From Ascidiimonas sp046199005 (lineage in GTDB: Bacteria; Bacteroidota; Bacteroidia; Flavobacteriales; Flavobacteriaceae), in the NCBI GenBank assembly GCA_046199005.1, contig CP176050.1:2914001-2978000 (forward strand): a DNA stretch of 64,000 nucleotides, in the 5' to 3' direction. Position numbers and translations under genes: made by a program. The stretch's first letter is position 1. Every line of letters starts with the position of its first letter. The notes beneath the pieces were generated by a model. It was not told the DNA's origin. It saw only the letters and a program-made list of their open reading frames with translations, and searched no databases. Below, one piece after another: positions 44,052-52,368 of this stretch.

Positions 44052-45751
44052 TAGTCGTTGCACAAGCCAATAATTTGCAAAAATCTTTCTTATTTTAAGC
44101 CCTATTAAAGGTTTTTTTGAATACATTTCCCTCTAAGGGAAGCTATATTTAGCGGCTTTAAATGGAGCCAAAAAAAGTCCTGAAGCCATGATTTTATAAT
44201 TTGAACAAAGTGGAGGCTTCTCGCTCCACTTTTTACTTTGTTTTGAGTGAATTTCAAATATTTTTTCAAATTATAAGCAATAGCGGATAGTTGCATGCAT
44301 TTGTTAGCCTGCCTAATTCCAATGGTATTGATCTTTCTTAGTCCCATAAATTGAGTGAGTGTTCCGAAGACGGGCTCCACAGTCGCCTGCCTTTTTGCTT
44401 TCATTCTTTTACCTTTTTTTGTCTGTAAACGTTCATTATTTCGCTCGTATTCATCCCGGTAATAAGTCACGCTAAATTTCTTCTCTTTAGCCGTCTTTCC
44501 TAAACAGCTGCTGGCTAACGGACAATGACTGCATATTTTACTAGATATGCGGTATTCTTTTTTCTTTGTCCCTGTACGATAATCATTAAACACCTTTTTG
44601 AAGGGTACTTCCTTACCATTTGGGCAGATATAGTAATCCCTATCTTTTACATAAACAAAACCATCGGGTCCGCCCTTATACGTTCCGTGCGGTGGAATGT
44701 AACTGTTAATACCTTTATGCTCTAAATAGGCGTAGTTTTCTCCACTGGAGTAGCCCGTATCGGCTAGCACGTTTTCTAGCTTGAAGCCTGATCGCCATAA
44801 GCGTCTGGACAACCGATCTACGATATCAGGTAGGTCTTGATTATCTTTACCATCAGCGTGATAGGCTTTAATATCCGTAATTACATGATGTGCGGTATCT
44901 ACACTAAGTTGGCTATGGTAGTTGAGTTTCCTTGCTTTTCCGGGTTTGACACTGATACGTGCGTCTGGATCGGTTGGACTGTAGTGTGTTTTGTTGGAAG
45001 TATAACGACTACCTTTATTGCCTGCCCCTGGTCGTTGATCCTGATCTTTCGCCCATTTCTGGTTTCTACTTTTTATGGCTTGCAGTTCCTTTTTACTGGC
45101 TGATACGGTTTGCTGCTTTTGATCGGCTTTGTTTTCTTGAGCTTGTCGCAGTGGTTTCTCTTTGTCTCTAGCACTGATGTGACGAAGCTTTCTCAGGTGC
45201 GCGTCCAGCTCTTCTTCCGGTACTTTCAATTCCAAAGAATCCATGCTGGCATTGGCTTTTACCGGAGCCGAATCAATCGCCTGGGTGTGACCGCTAACCA
45301 TACCAGCATCTACACACAGATTAAAAACCCGAGTAAACACTTCTTCAAAAATACTTTCAGGAAACAATTGTCGGGTGCGGCTAATGGTAGAATGCCAGGG
45401 AAGCTCTTCATCAATATCATACCCCAAAAAGTATAAGATATCTAAACGTAAACAACAATGATCTATGAGCTTTCTGTCACTGGTGATGTTTTCTAAATAA
45501 CCAATCAGACATAATTTGAAAAAAACAACCGGATCAATGCTCTTTTGTCCGCTGCCTCCGTAAAAACCCTTAGTAAGAGGATAGAGAAAATCAAGATCGA
45601 TAGTTTCTTTCAGACGACGGTAAAAATTGTTTGGAGGGATACGCTCACTTAACTTAAAATCAGTAAACAGCTTTTCTTGGTATTTCTTTTTGCCTTGCAT
45701 AACTAAAAATACGATTTTTCCTATCTTTAGACAATAGTTGTGCAACAGGCA
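44052..45751 (-). mobile_element. IS-A copy 2: IS1182-family element
   Basis: About 1700 bp with the same ends as copy 1 (TAGTCGTTGCACAA and TTGTGCAACAGGCA) and an identical transposase. The left flank is the IS110 element and the right flank CAACGTGTAAGCGC is the rest of an attC-like site. No target duplication is visible because the left side was altered by the IS110 insertion. Confidence 0.85.
44105..45700 (-). CDS. IS1182-family transposase of IS-A, copy 2
   Basis: A 531-residue protein identical to that of copy 1, starting at the ATG at 45700. The same Asp/Asp/Glu motifs (TQAIDSAPVKANAS, LADTGYSSGENYAYL, ATVEPVFGTLTQ) are present. Full identity over 1.6 kb implies very recent transposition, or duplication of the segment between the copies. 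Confidence 0.9.
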   Translation of the reverse strand: MQGKKKYQEKLFTDFKLSERIPPNNFYRRLKETIDLDFLYPLTKGFYGGSGQKSIDPVVFFKLCLIGYLENITSDRKLIDHCCLRLDILYFLGYDIDEELPWHSTISRTRQLFPESIFEEVFTRVFNLCVDAGMVSGHTQAIDSAPVKANASMDSLELKVPEEELDAHLRKLRHISARDKEKPLRQAQENKADQKQQTVSASKKELQAIKSRNQKWAKDQDQRPGAGNKGSRYTSNKTHYSPTDPDARISVKPGKARKLNYHSQLSVDTAHHVITDIKAYHADGKDNQDLPDIVDRLSRRLWRSGFKLENVLADTGYSSGENYAYLEHKGINSYIPPHGTYKGGPDGFVYVKDRDYYICPNGKEVPFKKVFNDYRTGTKKKEYRISSKICSHCPLASSCLGKTAKEKKFSVTYYRDEYERNNERLQTKKGKRMKAKRQATVEPVFGTLTQFMGLRKINTIGIRQANKCMQLSAIAYNLKKYLKFTQNKVKSGARSLHFVQIIKSWLQDFFWLHLKPLNIASLRGKCIQKNL

Positions 45752-45878
45752 CAACGTGTAAGCGCAATAACGGCTGAATTTCCTAATCGGAAATTCAACT
45801 CGTTTTGCTAAATTAGGTGCGTCAGCGGAAAGTGCTCGCGCACTTTCCGCTGACGCTTACACAAAACCGTTACCAAAC
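45752..45878 (+). other. attC-like site B6, right part, with internal hairpins
   Basis: GTGTAAGCG (45756-45764) and CGCTTACAC (45854-45862) form the outer arms. Inside lie GAATTTCC/GGAAATTC near 45776-45795 and a perfect 17-bp hairpin GCGTCAGCGGAAAGTGC (45819-45835) with its complement at 45840-45856. The right core is AACCGTTACC, crossover G45869/T45870. The left core of this site is at 42834, before the IS110 and IS-A insertions. Confidence 0.65.
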
Positions 45879-45894
45879 AGTTGAAAACCGAATA

Positions 45895-46479
45895 ATGAAA
45901 CAACTTCTCATATTAGTTTTAATATTTATGATTCTATCAAGTTGCGACCGAAAAAAGTCGGACAAAATTCAATCTGAACTTGAACAAAAAACCGAGTTAG
46001 AAACGGTAAAATCAAAAAAGGAAACCGATACAATTAATAATTATTGGGCTTTAATTCTCGACACAATTTCAAGCAAAAAAGAATTTAAAATTTTGGACTT
46101 AAAACACACTCTTGAAATAAAAACTTATAGTCTAAACGACAGCTCAATAGTTAGGAATTTAGCTCAAGATGGAGAACAACCATATTTAGACCATTCTCAC
46201 AAAATGGTAACTGATTTTGAACTTTTGACTAACTCAACTGTTGACAAAAAGCAAATCGACAGAACTGACTTTGAAAAATCACTGATTCCTGAATTTTACG
46301 CCGAATGCAATCTTTTCTCAACCGAAATTGACAGTATTGTGGGAAACAATATTTATCTGACTTCGGACATGGCCATTCCCGATACGGACAATCAATGGAG
46401 AGTGTGGTATTCGATTAAAATAAATAACGACCGACTTGGAAAATTGGAAATTAAAGAAACTGATTATGTCGGATTATAA
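45895..46479 (+). CDS. Cassette lipoprotein (paralogue 2 of the 7334-7927 protein)
   Basis: A 194-residue lipoprotein from the ATG at 45895 (lipobox ILSSC, Cys at 17). A longer frame from 45817 would run through the attC hairpin. It shares MKQLLIL, SSCDR, TYSLNDSSIVR and the VGL end with the cassette-2 protein. Between these anchors the sequences have diverged. The cassette start GTTACCAAACAGTTGAAAAC and the following attC are also nearly the same, so whole cassettes were duplicated. Confidence 0.72.
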   Translation: MKQLLILVLIFMILSSCDRKKSDKIQSELEQKTELETVKSKKETDTINNYWALILDTISSKKEFKILDLKHTLEIKTYSLNDSSIVRNLAQDGEQPYLDHSHKMVTDFELLTNSTVDKKQIDRTDFEKSLIPEFYAECNLFSTEIDSIVGNNIYLTSDMAIPDTDNQWRVWYSIKINNDRLGKLEIKETDYVGL

Positions 46480-46484
46480 AAACC

Positions 46485-46664
46485 GTATGGTAACAATGTA
46501 TAACCGCAATTACGACGTCCCGACGGTTCGGGAGACTACGTCCGACACGAGCACAAAGTGCGAACTGGCGAAGCAATCCACTTGGAATTGCTAAAGCCAG
46601 TTCTAAACAGAAAATTAACGTATATTAATCCGTAACTGACGGTAATATGAGACCGTTGGCATTA
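46485..46664 (+). other. attC-like site B7
   Basis: Left core GTATGGTAAC (46485-46494) complements the cassette start GTTACCAAAC with one mismatch. Arm TATAACCGCAATTACG pairs with CGTAACTGACGGTAATA. The centre carries the CCCGACGGTTCGGG mini-hairpin, as in B3. Right core ACCGTTGGCATTA, crossover G46655/T46656. Confidence 0.8.
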
Positions 46665-46671
46665 ATATTGA

Positions 46672-48555
46672 ATGAACGAAGAAATTACAGATAGAATTGA
46701 ACAGTATCTAGAATTAGACACTAATTATGCCATAATAATTAATGGGGATTATGGAATTGGAAAAACTCATTACATCAAAAATGAACTATTTCCAAAAATA
46801 TCAGAACTAAAAATTCCAAATTCCGAAAAAGATGAAACTTATATTCCTATTCTAATCTCTCTTTTTGGTGCTAAATCAATTGAAGACATCCAAGACCAAA
46901 TATTTGTTGAGCTTTATCCAACTTTAAAAAAGCGAGGAATAAAAATAGTCGCTGGATTAGGAAATACAGTACTAAAATATTTTGGAAGCAATCTTAAAGA
47001 TTTTCTCAATGATACTGGAACAACAAGCGAAAGTTTAACGGATTACAGTAAAATATTAATCTGTATAGATGATATAGACAGAAAAAGTAAAGAGTTAGAT
47101 TTAAAAGAAGTTTTTGGGTTTGTAAACAACTTGGTTGAAAACCATAATGGCAAAATTATTTTAATTGCAAACGAAGATGAACTGCGAAAGGAACTAAATA
47201 CTGATAAAGATAATTACTCACTATTAAGAGAAAAAGTAATTGGGATATCTGTAGATTTTAAGACTAACGTTTCATCAATTTTTGATGAAATAATCAAATC
47301 CAAGTATGAACAAAATAATAAACCTTACTTTGACTTCCTTTCAGAGCACAAAAGCACAATAATTAATCGAATTGAACAGAACAATGATAACTTAAGAAAC
47401 CTATTATTTTTTCTCGAACATTTTAAAATTGTTTTTAATAAAACCAATGAATACTTATCTAGTGAAAGCAAATTCAATTCTATAAAGGAAAATGTAGTTT
47501 CGGAAATCCTAGATTTTACACTTCCTATTTCAATTGAATATAAAATGGGAAAATTGAACTCATCAACCTTTGAACAAATTCAAGATACTTACAAGGGTTC
47601 ATTCTTAGATATAGATATAAACAGCTTACTCGCAGAAGAGCAAAACGAACAAGAAGATTATTCGTATACAGAGGAGTTTAATAATAAATATTTCTCAAAC
47701 ACCAATTATACTCGAAAAACTTATTTTGATTCAATTTTCAATTATATAACTGGGAAAGAATCATTTGATATTGGTTCATTAATTGATGAATTAAATTCTG
47801 TTTATAAATTTGAGAATAACACTATTCCTGAAAGAGAAAAAATCATTTCGAAATTAAACTATTGGCAATGTGTTGATTTAAAACATTCCGAATATCGTTC
47901 TCTAACAAATTCACTTTTAAATTATGTAGACAAAGGTGAATTTGCCTTAGACCAATATCCCACTGTTTTTCATTTTGCAACCCGTTTCAATAATATCTTG
48001 AATTATAATATAGAGAAACTTAAAAAAAGATTTAAGAGAGGAATTTCAAAAGGGAAAAATAATTACAAATACATAACCAATCTTCACTTTAGATTATCAG
48101 TCGATAGAGATAGTGAATTTTATAGTGATTTGACTGAAATTGTTAAGTATTGTCGTGATGTAAATGTGAATATAAAAAAGAATAAAATTGAAAAAGAGCT
48201 AAATGATTTGTTTGAGCTTTTTACAAAAGATATTGATGCTTTTATTGAAAAAGTAGAGGAACATAATAATGAATTTATGTTTACACCATTCTTTACCGAA
48301 TTTGATTTTAATAAAACTTGGAGAAGAATAAAGCAACTGGATAACTCAAAAATAGTAAATTTTGGTTTTTATCTTGGAGGAAGATACAGAGTCCATATTT
48401 ACGAAAAATTATATCCCGAAAAGGAATTTTTAATGAGTTTAAAAGAGAAATCTGAAGAACTCATTGGAAATAATAAAACCACGAAACTGAAAACTGTAGC
48501 ATTGGAATTTTTAAACGAAAAAATAGATGAATGTATTAAAAATTTTCCTGTATAA
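46672..48555 (+). CDS. KAP-type P-loop NTPase, putative defence protein
   Basis: A 627-residue ATPase. Walker A GDYGIGKT is at residues 25-32, Walker B ILICIDDIDR at 128-137, and a sensor-like IILIANEDELRKEL follows. This is the KAP/STAND-like P-loop organisation. The C-terminal 400 residues are helical with many charged residues and no recognised domain. KAP NTPases include phage-exclusion proteins, which makes a defence role plausible for a one-gene cassette. The gene starts 16 bp after the cassette boundary and the cassette ends in TAATGCCAAC (48561-48570), complementary to its start. Confidence 0.78.
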   Translation: MNEEITDRIEQYLELDTNYAIIINGDYGIGKTHYIKNELFPKISELKIPNSEKDETYIPILISLFGAKSIEDIQDQIFVELYPTLKKRGIKIVAGLGNTVLKYFGSNLKDFLNDTGTTSESLTDYSKILICIDDIDRKSKELDLKEVFGFVNNLVENHNGKIILIANEDELRKELNTDKDNYSLLREKVIGISVDFKTNVSSIFDEIIKSKYEQNNKPYFDFLSEHKSTIINRIEQNNDNLRNLLFFLEHFKIVFNKTNEYLSSESKFNSIKENVVSEILDFTLPISIEYKMGKLNSSTFEQIQDTYKGSFLDIDINSLLAEEQNEQEDYSYTEEFNNKYFSNTNYTRKTYFDSIFNYITGKESFDIGSLIDELNSVYKFENNTIPEREKIISKLNYWQCVDLKHSEYRSLTNSLLNYVDKGEFALDQYPTVFHFATRFNNILNYNIEKLKKRFKRGISKGKNNYKYITNLHFRLSVDRDSEFYSDLTEIVKYCRDVNVNIKKNKIEKELNDLFELFTKDIDAFIEKVEEHNNEFMFTPFFTEFDFNKTWRRIKQLDNSKIVNFGFYLGGRYRVHIYEKLYPEKEFLMSLKEKSEELIGNNKTTKLKTVALEFLNEKIDECIKNFPV

Positions 48556-48570
48556 AATACTAATGCCAAC

Positions 48571-48921
48571 AATGGTAGTCGTTGCACAACCTTATAATTC
48601 GTAAAAATCTTTCTTATTTTAAGCCCTTTTAAAGTTCTTTTTGAATACATTTCCCTTAACAGGAATCCAGATTTAGTGGCTTTAAATAGAGCCAAAACTG
48701 CCCTGAAGCCATGATTTTACAATTTGTACAATGTGGAGGCTTCTCTTCCCACTTTATACTTTTTTTTGAGTGAAACTTATGTCCGCAAAACCTATTATCA
48801 ACAATATTCTAGAATTTATAAGCTCAGACCATAGAACCGCAGAAGGACAAACGCACTGTAAAGCTTTGTAATAAATTCTTGTTTTTAATCCAAATCTAAG
48901 GTAGTTTTGAAACAAACTACC
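48571..48921. mobile_element. Chimeric IS scar 2
   Basis: It begins right after the left core TAATGCCAAC with AATGG and TAGTCGTTGCACAA (IS-A left end), then diverged IS-A transposase 3' sequence. It switches to the shared block after GAGTGAAACTTATGTCCGC and ends GGTAGTTTTGAAACAAACTA (IS-B-like right end), followed by CCGTTAGCGG, the next cassette core. The palindrome that should stand here is missing and has been replaced by the scar. Confidence 0.75.
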
Positions 48922-48945
48922 GTTAGCGGTAATTAAAAAAGAACA

Positions 48946-49560
48946 ATGGACTACATCACTCTGACAATATCATTAGTGGCACTTGGAATTTCCGGTTTAA
49001 CATTCTGGTTGACCCGATTCAAGAGCGGTGTAGTTAGAATGACAAGACCAACAGTTATCTTTTTTGGGCCGGACGGTGCAGGAGCGGAACACAAGAAAGT
49101 ATTCATTCGGACTTTACTCTACAGCACATCTGATAAAGGAAAATATGTTCAAAATATGTTTGTCAGGTTGCAAAGAGGCGAATCAGTCCAAAACTTCAAT
49201 GTTTGGGTTTATGACAACAACGGACTGGTCAGAGGAAGCGGATTATTTGTGAATAAAAGCGGTATTGCCTGCAATCATCATTTCCTCTTGCCAAAAGATG
49301 GAACAAATTATGACTTTTTCGCAGGAGATTATTTGCTTCAAGTCTATGTTGAATCCGTTGATGAGAACCCAAAAATGATCTTTGAGCGGCTATTAACATT
49401 GACAAAGAATCAAGAGGATGAAATTAAATCGAAGATGGCGGGAATTTATTTTGACTGGGCTCCTAACACGCAGAATTACTTTTCTCACATTGACTCTGGA
49501 CCAAAAAAAGATGAAGAGCTGACTGATTTGATTAATAATTTAATGGACGAAAAAGAATAA
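48946..49560 (+). CDS. Cassette membrane-anchored protein of unknown function
   Basis: A 204-residue protein with a single N-terminal helix (LTISLVALGISGLTFWL) and a soluble beta-rich domain (FVRLQRGESVQNFNVWVYDN, FLLPKDGTNYDFFAGDYLLQ). It is unrecognised. The cassette start is GTTAGCGGTAATT at 48922 and the left core of its end is ACCGCCAAC at 49566-49574 (one mismatch). The domain could resemble a C2-like or immunoglobulin-like fold. Confidence 0.6.
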   Translation: MDYITLTISLVALGISGLTFWLTRFKSGVVRMTRPTVIFFGPDGAGAEHKKVFIRTLLYSTSDKGKYVQNMFVRLQRGESVQNFNVWVYDNNGLVRGSGLFVNKSGIACNHHFLLPKDGTNYDFFAGDYLLQVYVESVDENPKMIFERLLTLTKNQEDEIKSKMAGIYFDWAPNTQNYFSHIDSGPKKDEELTDLINNLMDEKE

Positions 49561-49574
49561 AAACTACCGCCAAC

Positions 49575-49914
49575 ACAGGTAACCGTTGCAAAAGCCAATA
49601 ATTTGAAAAAACAGGTATATTTAAACCGTTTTAAAGCGGTTTTATCATTTTAAAAAAGTCTGAAAACCTCAAAATTTAAGCTCATTACAAGGCCTTTAAA
49701 TAAGGTAATAAAGGTACTTTTCAGCTTATAAGCGAGTGTAATGCTCATCTTTTTTCTTTATCTTGAGTGAAACTTATGTCCGCAAAACCTATTATCAACA
49801 ATATTCTAAGATTAACGAACTCAGACTATAGAACCACACAAGGACAAGCGCACTGTAAAGCTTTGTAATAAATCCTTATTTTTAATCCAACTAAGGTAGT
49901 TTTGAGATAAACTG
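49575..49914. mobile_element. Chimeric IS scar 3
   Basis: Same build as scars 1 and 2. It starts GGTAACCGTTGCAAAAGCC next to the left core ACCGCCAAC. Its left half has diverged more, suggesting a related rather than identical IS-A-type element. The block from GAGTGAAACTTATGTCCGC to GGTAGTTTTGAGATAAACTG matches the other scars closely. The cassette core that should follow is unclear (CTACAAAATAC). Confidence 0.65.
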
Positions 49915-49933
49915 CTACAAAATACAGCTTGAA

Positions 49934-50239
49934 ATGAGCATAGAAGAGATATATTCCTGGATCTTTTTAGCCACTGCGCTTGCATCAGAAATAAAGCCTG
50001 CAAAGAAAAGTGAAATTTCAATGGTTGCAGACGGTATCAATCACGCTGTACCAACCCATAAAGAAATGAACTCATCACTAAATTGGTTGATCGCCAAAGG
50101 ACTCCTAAAAAAAATAGGAACTAAATATGACTTAACAGCTACTGGCAAGAGATTAATGGATCAAGCAACCGACAGCAAGGAGCTTTCCATATTGGCCCTT
50201 TGGAAACAAATAGAAATAGAACTAAAAAACGTTCGTTAG
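49934..50239 (+). CDS. Small winged-helix-like protein
   Basis: A 101-residue protein whose layout (AKKSEISMVADGINHAVPTH, KEMNSSLNWLIAKGLLKKIG, TKYDLTATGKRLMDQA) resembles a winged-helix DNA-binding domain of the PadR/MarR-like type. It is probably a transcriptional regulator or a domain-only remnant. It lies between scar 3 and the attC-like site at 50282. Confidence 0.6.
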   Translation: MSIEEIYSWIFLATALASEIKPAKKSEISMVADGINHAVPTHKEMNSSLNWLIAKGLLKKIGTKYDLTATGKRLMDQATDSKELSILALWKQIEIELKNVR

Positions 50240-50281
50240 ATTTAACTATAAAATTGTTGAAATATAAAATTATCGTGCAAA

Positions 50282-50402
50282 GAGATGACTATAAGCAATA
50301 GCGCTTACTCGCCTACCCTAAGCACAGACTTCTGAATCCTATAACTTAAAGACTTGCGGTTTATTTTTAGTTACTTTGTAAGCGCTGAAGCAGAGCGTCA
50401 CA
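50282..50402 (+). other. attC-like site B10 (subtype shared with 30.7 and 41.0 kb)
   Basis: AGCGCTTAC (50300-50308) and GTAAGCGCT (50378-50386) are a perfect 9-bp pair. The outer bases GAGATGAC (50282-50289) and GTCACATCTC (from 50398) are also partly complementary. The centre shares ACTTCTGAATCC and GACTTGCGG with the 30.7 and 41.0-kb sites. The crossover core is GTC rather than GTT. Confidence 0.5.
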
Positions 50403-50454
50403 TCTCAGAACAAACAGCTCACAAACACATCGGGTTAAAATAAATGAAGCACGC

Positions 50455-51180
50455 ATGACTCTTTTTGAAAAATTTTTAAGTGGAGAGGGATTTGATCTGG
50501 AACAGATTCAATCTATTGATGACCCCCAGTTTGGTCGAATTGAAAAGTCTGATATGCACTCTTACAGAAGCAAGATGCGTTCTTTTTTAAATGAGTATGA
50601 GATTGTCTTCATAAATAGCATCGAAAATGAGATACGGATCATTGAGGAAATTGAAGTACTGTTCAAACAAGGCACGCAAAAAATTCTCCTGCCCGTCTGC
50701 ACGGTTTTTGAAAAGAACAAACAAGGCAAAGCGATAAGATTGTATTACTCAAGCTATCCATATTCAAAGAAGCATAAGATCCGACCTCGTATTTTACCTG
50801 CTGATCACAGCTTGTTATTTCCAAAACCTGTAGAAATCTATCAAGCAGGCTTGGCTGAAGGAGATTTGAAAAAAGTATTGAATGTTTTTACTGATAACGC
50901 AACCGTAAGAGAACCAAGCGGAGGTGAATTTACATCGACTAATAAATCGGCTTTAAAAGAATTTTATTCTTTTTTATTCTCTTTTGGAGGTGGTGCCCCA
51001 TTAGAGCATTGTACCGAAACCACTAGTGGTAATTCAACCGCACTGGAATATAATATCGTTAAGGTTGGAACGTATGATTTTAGTCCTCAAGCAGGAATTG
51101 CAGTTTATGACTGGTCTGGTTCTAAATTAACAGCAGCAAGAATTTACGATGACTTCGAGCCGCCAGTGAATGCAACTTAA
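50455..51180 (+). CDS. Nuclear transport factor 2/SnoaL-like domain protein
   Basis: A 241-residue protein. The first 110 residues are unrecognised (IVFINSIENEIRIIEEIEVL). Residues about 120-235 fit an NTF2/SnoaL-like fold: EIYQAGLAEGDLKKVLNVFT, DNATVREPSGGEF, YNIVKVGTYDFSPQAGIAVY and ARIYDDFEPP. The family often has isomerase or hydrolase activity, but no catalytic residues can be named. It is the last gene after an attC-like site and may be a cassette with a lost end. Confidence 0.65.
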   Translation: MTLFEKFLSGEGFDLEQIQSIDDPQFGRIEKSDMHSYRSKMRSFLNEYEIVFINSIENEIRIIEEIEVLFKQGTQKILLPVCTVFEKNKQGKAIRLYYSSYPYSKKHKIRPRILPADHSLLFPKPVEIYQAGLAEGDLKKVLNVFTDNATVREPSGGEFTSTNKSALKEFYSFLFSFGGGAPLEHCTETTSGNSTALEYNIVKVGTYDFSPQAGIAVYDWSGSKLTAARIYDDFEPPVNAT

Positions 51181-51416
51181 ATAGTTCATTATAAACACTA
51201 TTCCAGTAATATATACTGATTCAGATAAAAACAACTCAATAGTAGCACTCTCAAACCGTATGATCTCTTGATCCATTTCAAAAACCCTAAACTCAAATTA
51301 ATTGATTGAAGTTTAAGCCGTCTGTTTTTGAGGAAAGCAATCGTCTGAAAAAAATAAATTATACAATTAAACAACCCCTAACTCGTTAAATAATAGCTAA
51401 CCAACACATGAAAATT

Positions 51417-51620
51417 ATGAAGAAACTCACATTACTTATGCTTTCCCTTGTCTTTATGGGACTATTTTCCTGTAGGGATAACAAAAAAGAACAGGAACAA
51501 TTAGATGCCACTTTAGATAAAATAGAAGCTGTAGAAAGCGAAGTGGATGAAACCATCGAAGCAGTAGAACAAAAAACAGAAGAAGTAGAATCGGCGCTCG
51601 AAGAACTCGATAGCCTTTAA
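51417..51620 (+). CDS. Small lipoprotein with acidic coiled coil
   Basis: A 67-residue lipoprotein (MKKLTLLMLSLVFMGLFSC; an earlier ATG at 51408 is possible). The mature part is one Glu-rich heptad stretch (LDKIEAVESEVDETIEAVEQ) of coiled-coil type. It lies 13 bp ahead of the secreted helical protein and is probably co-transcribed with it. Confidence 0.65.
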   Translation: MKKLTLLMLSLVFMGLFSCRDNKKEQEQLDATLDKIEAVESEVDETIEAVEQKTEEVESALEELDSL

Positions 51621-51633
51621 AAATTACAAAGAC

Positions 51634-52320
51634 ATGAAAAAAAGTTTAAAAATAGCAAGTATCCTTCTGCTCTTGTTCGCCTTTACCACAACGTCAGGAT
51701 TTGCGCAAGGAAACTCACAGGGAAAAGGCAAAGGAAAAGGGAAAGACAAAAAAGAAAAGGTAGAAAAGCTTGCCGAAGATACCGAAGAGGAATTTAAAGC
51801 GAAGGCCGATGAGCAGAAAGGCAAGGCTGATAAAATGAACCAAAAGAACAAGGATAAAGTCAAAGACAAAGTCAGAGATGAAAAAAACAAACTCGACAAA
51901 AGAAGAGATGAGCGAGAAAGGGATGTTGAGGATGCTCCTAACGCTTTAAAAAAAGACAAAAAAGTTAAGACCAATAAAGGCAACGCCTACGGTCGTGACA
52001 AAGGAAACCTGAGCGGAAGAGAATTTGGTCAGCGCAGGGCCTTTGAAGCCAAAAATAAAATTGAAGAGGCCGAACAAACCTTGAACGAGCGGGAACGAAT
52101 GCTTCGCGAAGGAAGGGAACGCGTTCGAAAAGCTAGAGAGCGGATATCGAAAGAGCGCGAAAGTGAGAAATCTGATGAGGGGCTTATTAAGAACAAAGAA
52201 GAGAAGATCAGAAAAGCAGAAGAGAAGCTTAATGAGTTAGAAGAACTCCTCAAAAAAGGAAAAAACAAGGTGCAAGAACAATCAAAAGAGTTGGAAGAAG
52301 TTAAAGTAACAGAACAGTAA
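51634..52320 (+). CDS. Exported Lys/Glu-rich coiled-coil protein
   Basis: A 228-residue protein with a signal peptide (MKKSLKIASILLLLFAFTTT, cleavage after FAQ). The mature protein is extremely charged and helical (GKGKGKGKDKKEKVEKL near the start, EEAEQTLNERERMLREG in the middle). It probably forms an extended envelope fibre or coiled coil. No family is recognised. An intrinsic terminator follows 20 bp after the stop, closing the two-gene unit with the lipoprotein. Confidence 0.7.
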   Translation: MKKSLKIASILLLLFAFTTTSGFAQGNSQGKGKGKGKDKKEKVEKLAEDTEEEFKAKADEQKGKADKMNQKNKDKVKDKVRDEKNKLDKRRDERERDVEDAPNALKKDKKVKTNKGNAYGRDKGNLSGREFGQRRAFEAKNKIEEAEQTLNERERMLREGRERVRKARERISKERESEKSDEGLIKNKEEKIRKAEEKLNELEELLKKGKNKVQEQSKELEEVKVTEQ

Positions 52321-52339
52321 TTCTCACCTATCATCATAG

Positions 52340-52368
52340 AGCCCTTGTAATTACAGGGGCTTTTTTTT
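52340..52368 (+). terminator. Rho-independent terminator
   Basis: AGCCCTTGTAA (52340-52350) followed directly by TTACAGGGGCT (52351-52361) forms a nearly perfect hairpin with one G-T pair, then eight T. It ends the coiled-coil operon and touches repeat R2b. Confidence 0.85.

Noticed and set aside
7184..50402. The repeated palindromes as a CRISPR array
   Set aside because: The units are 70-180 bp, not short direct repeats, they separate protein genes and no cas genes are present.
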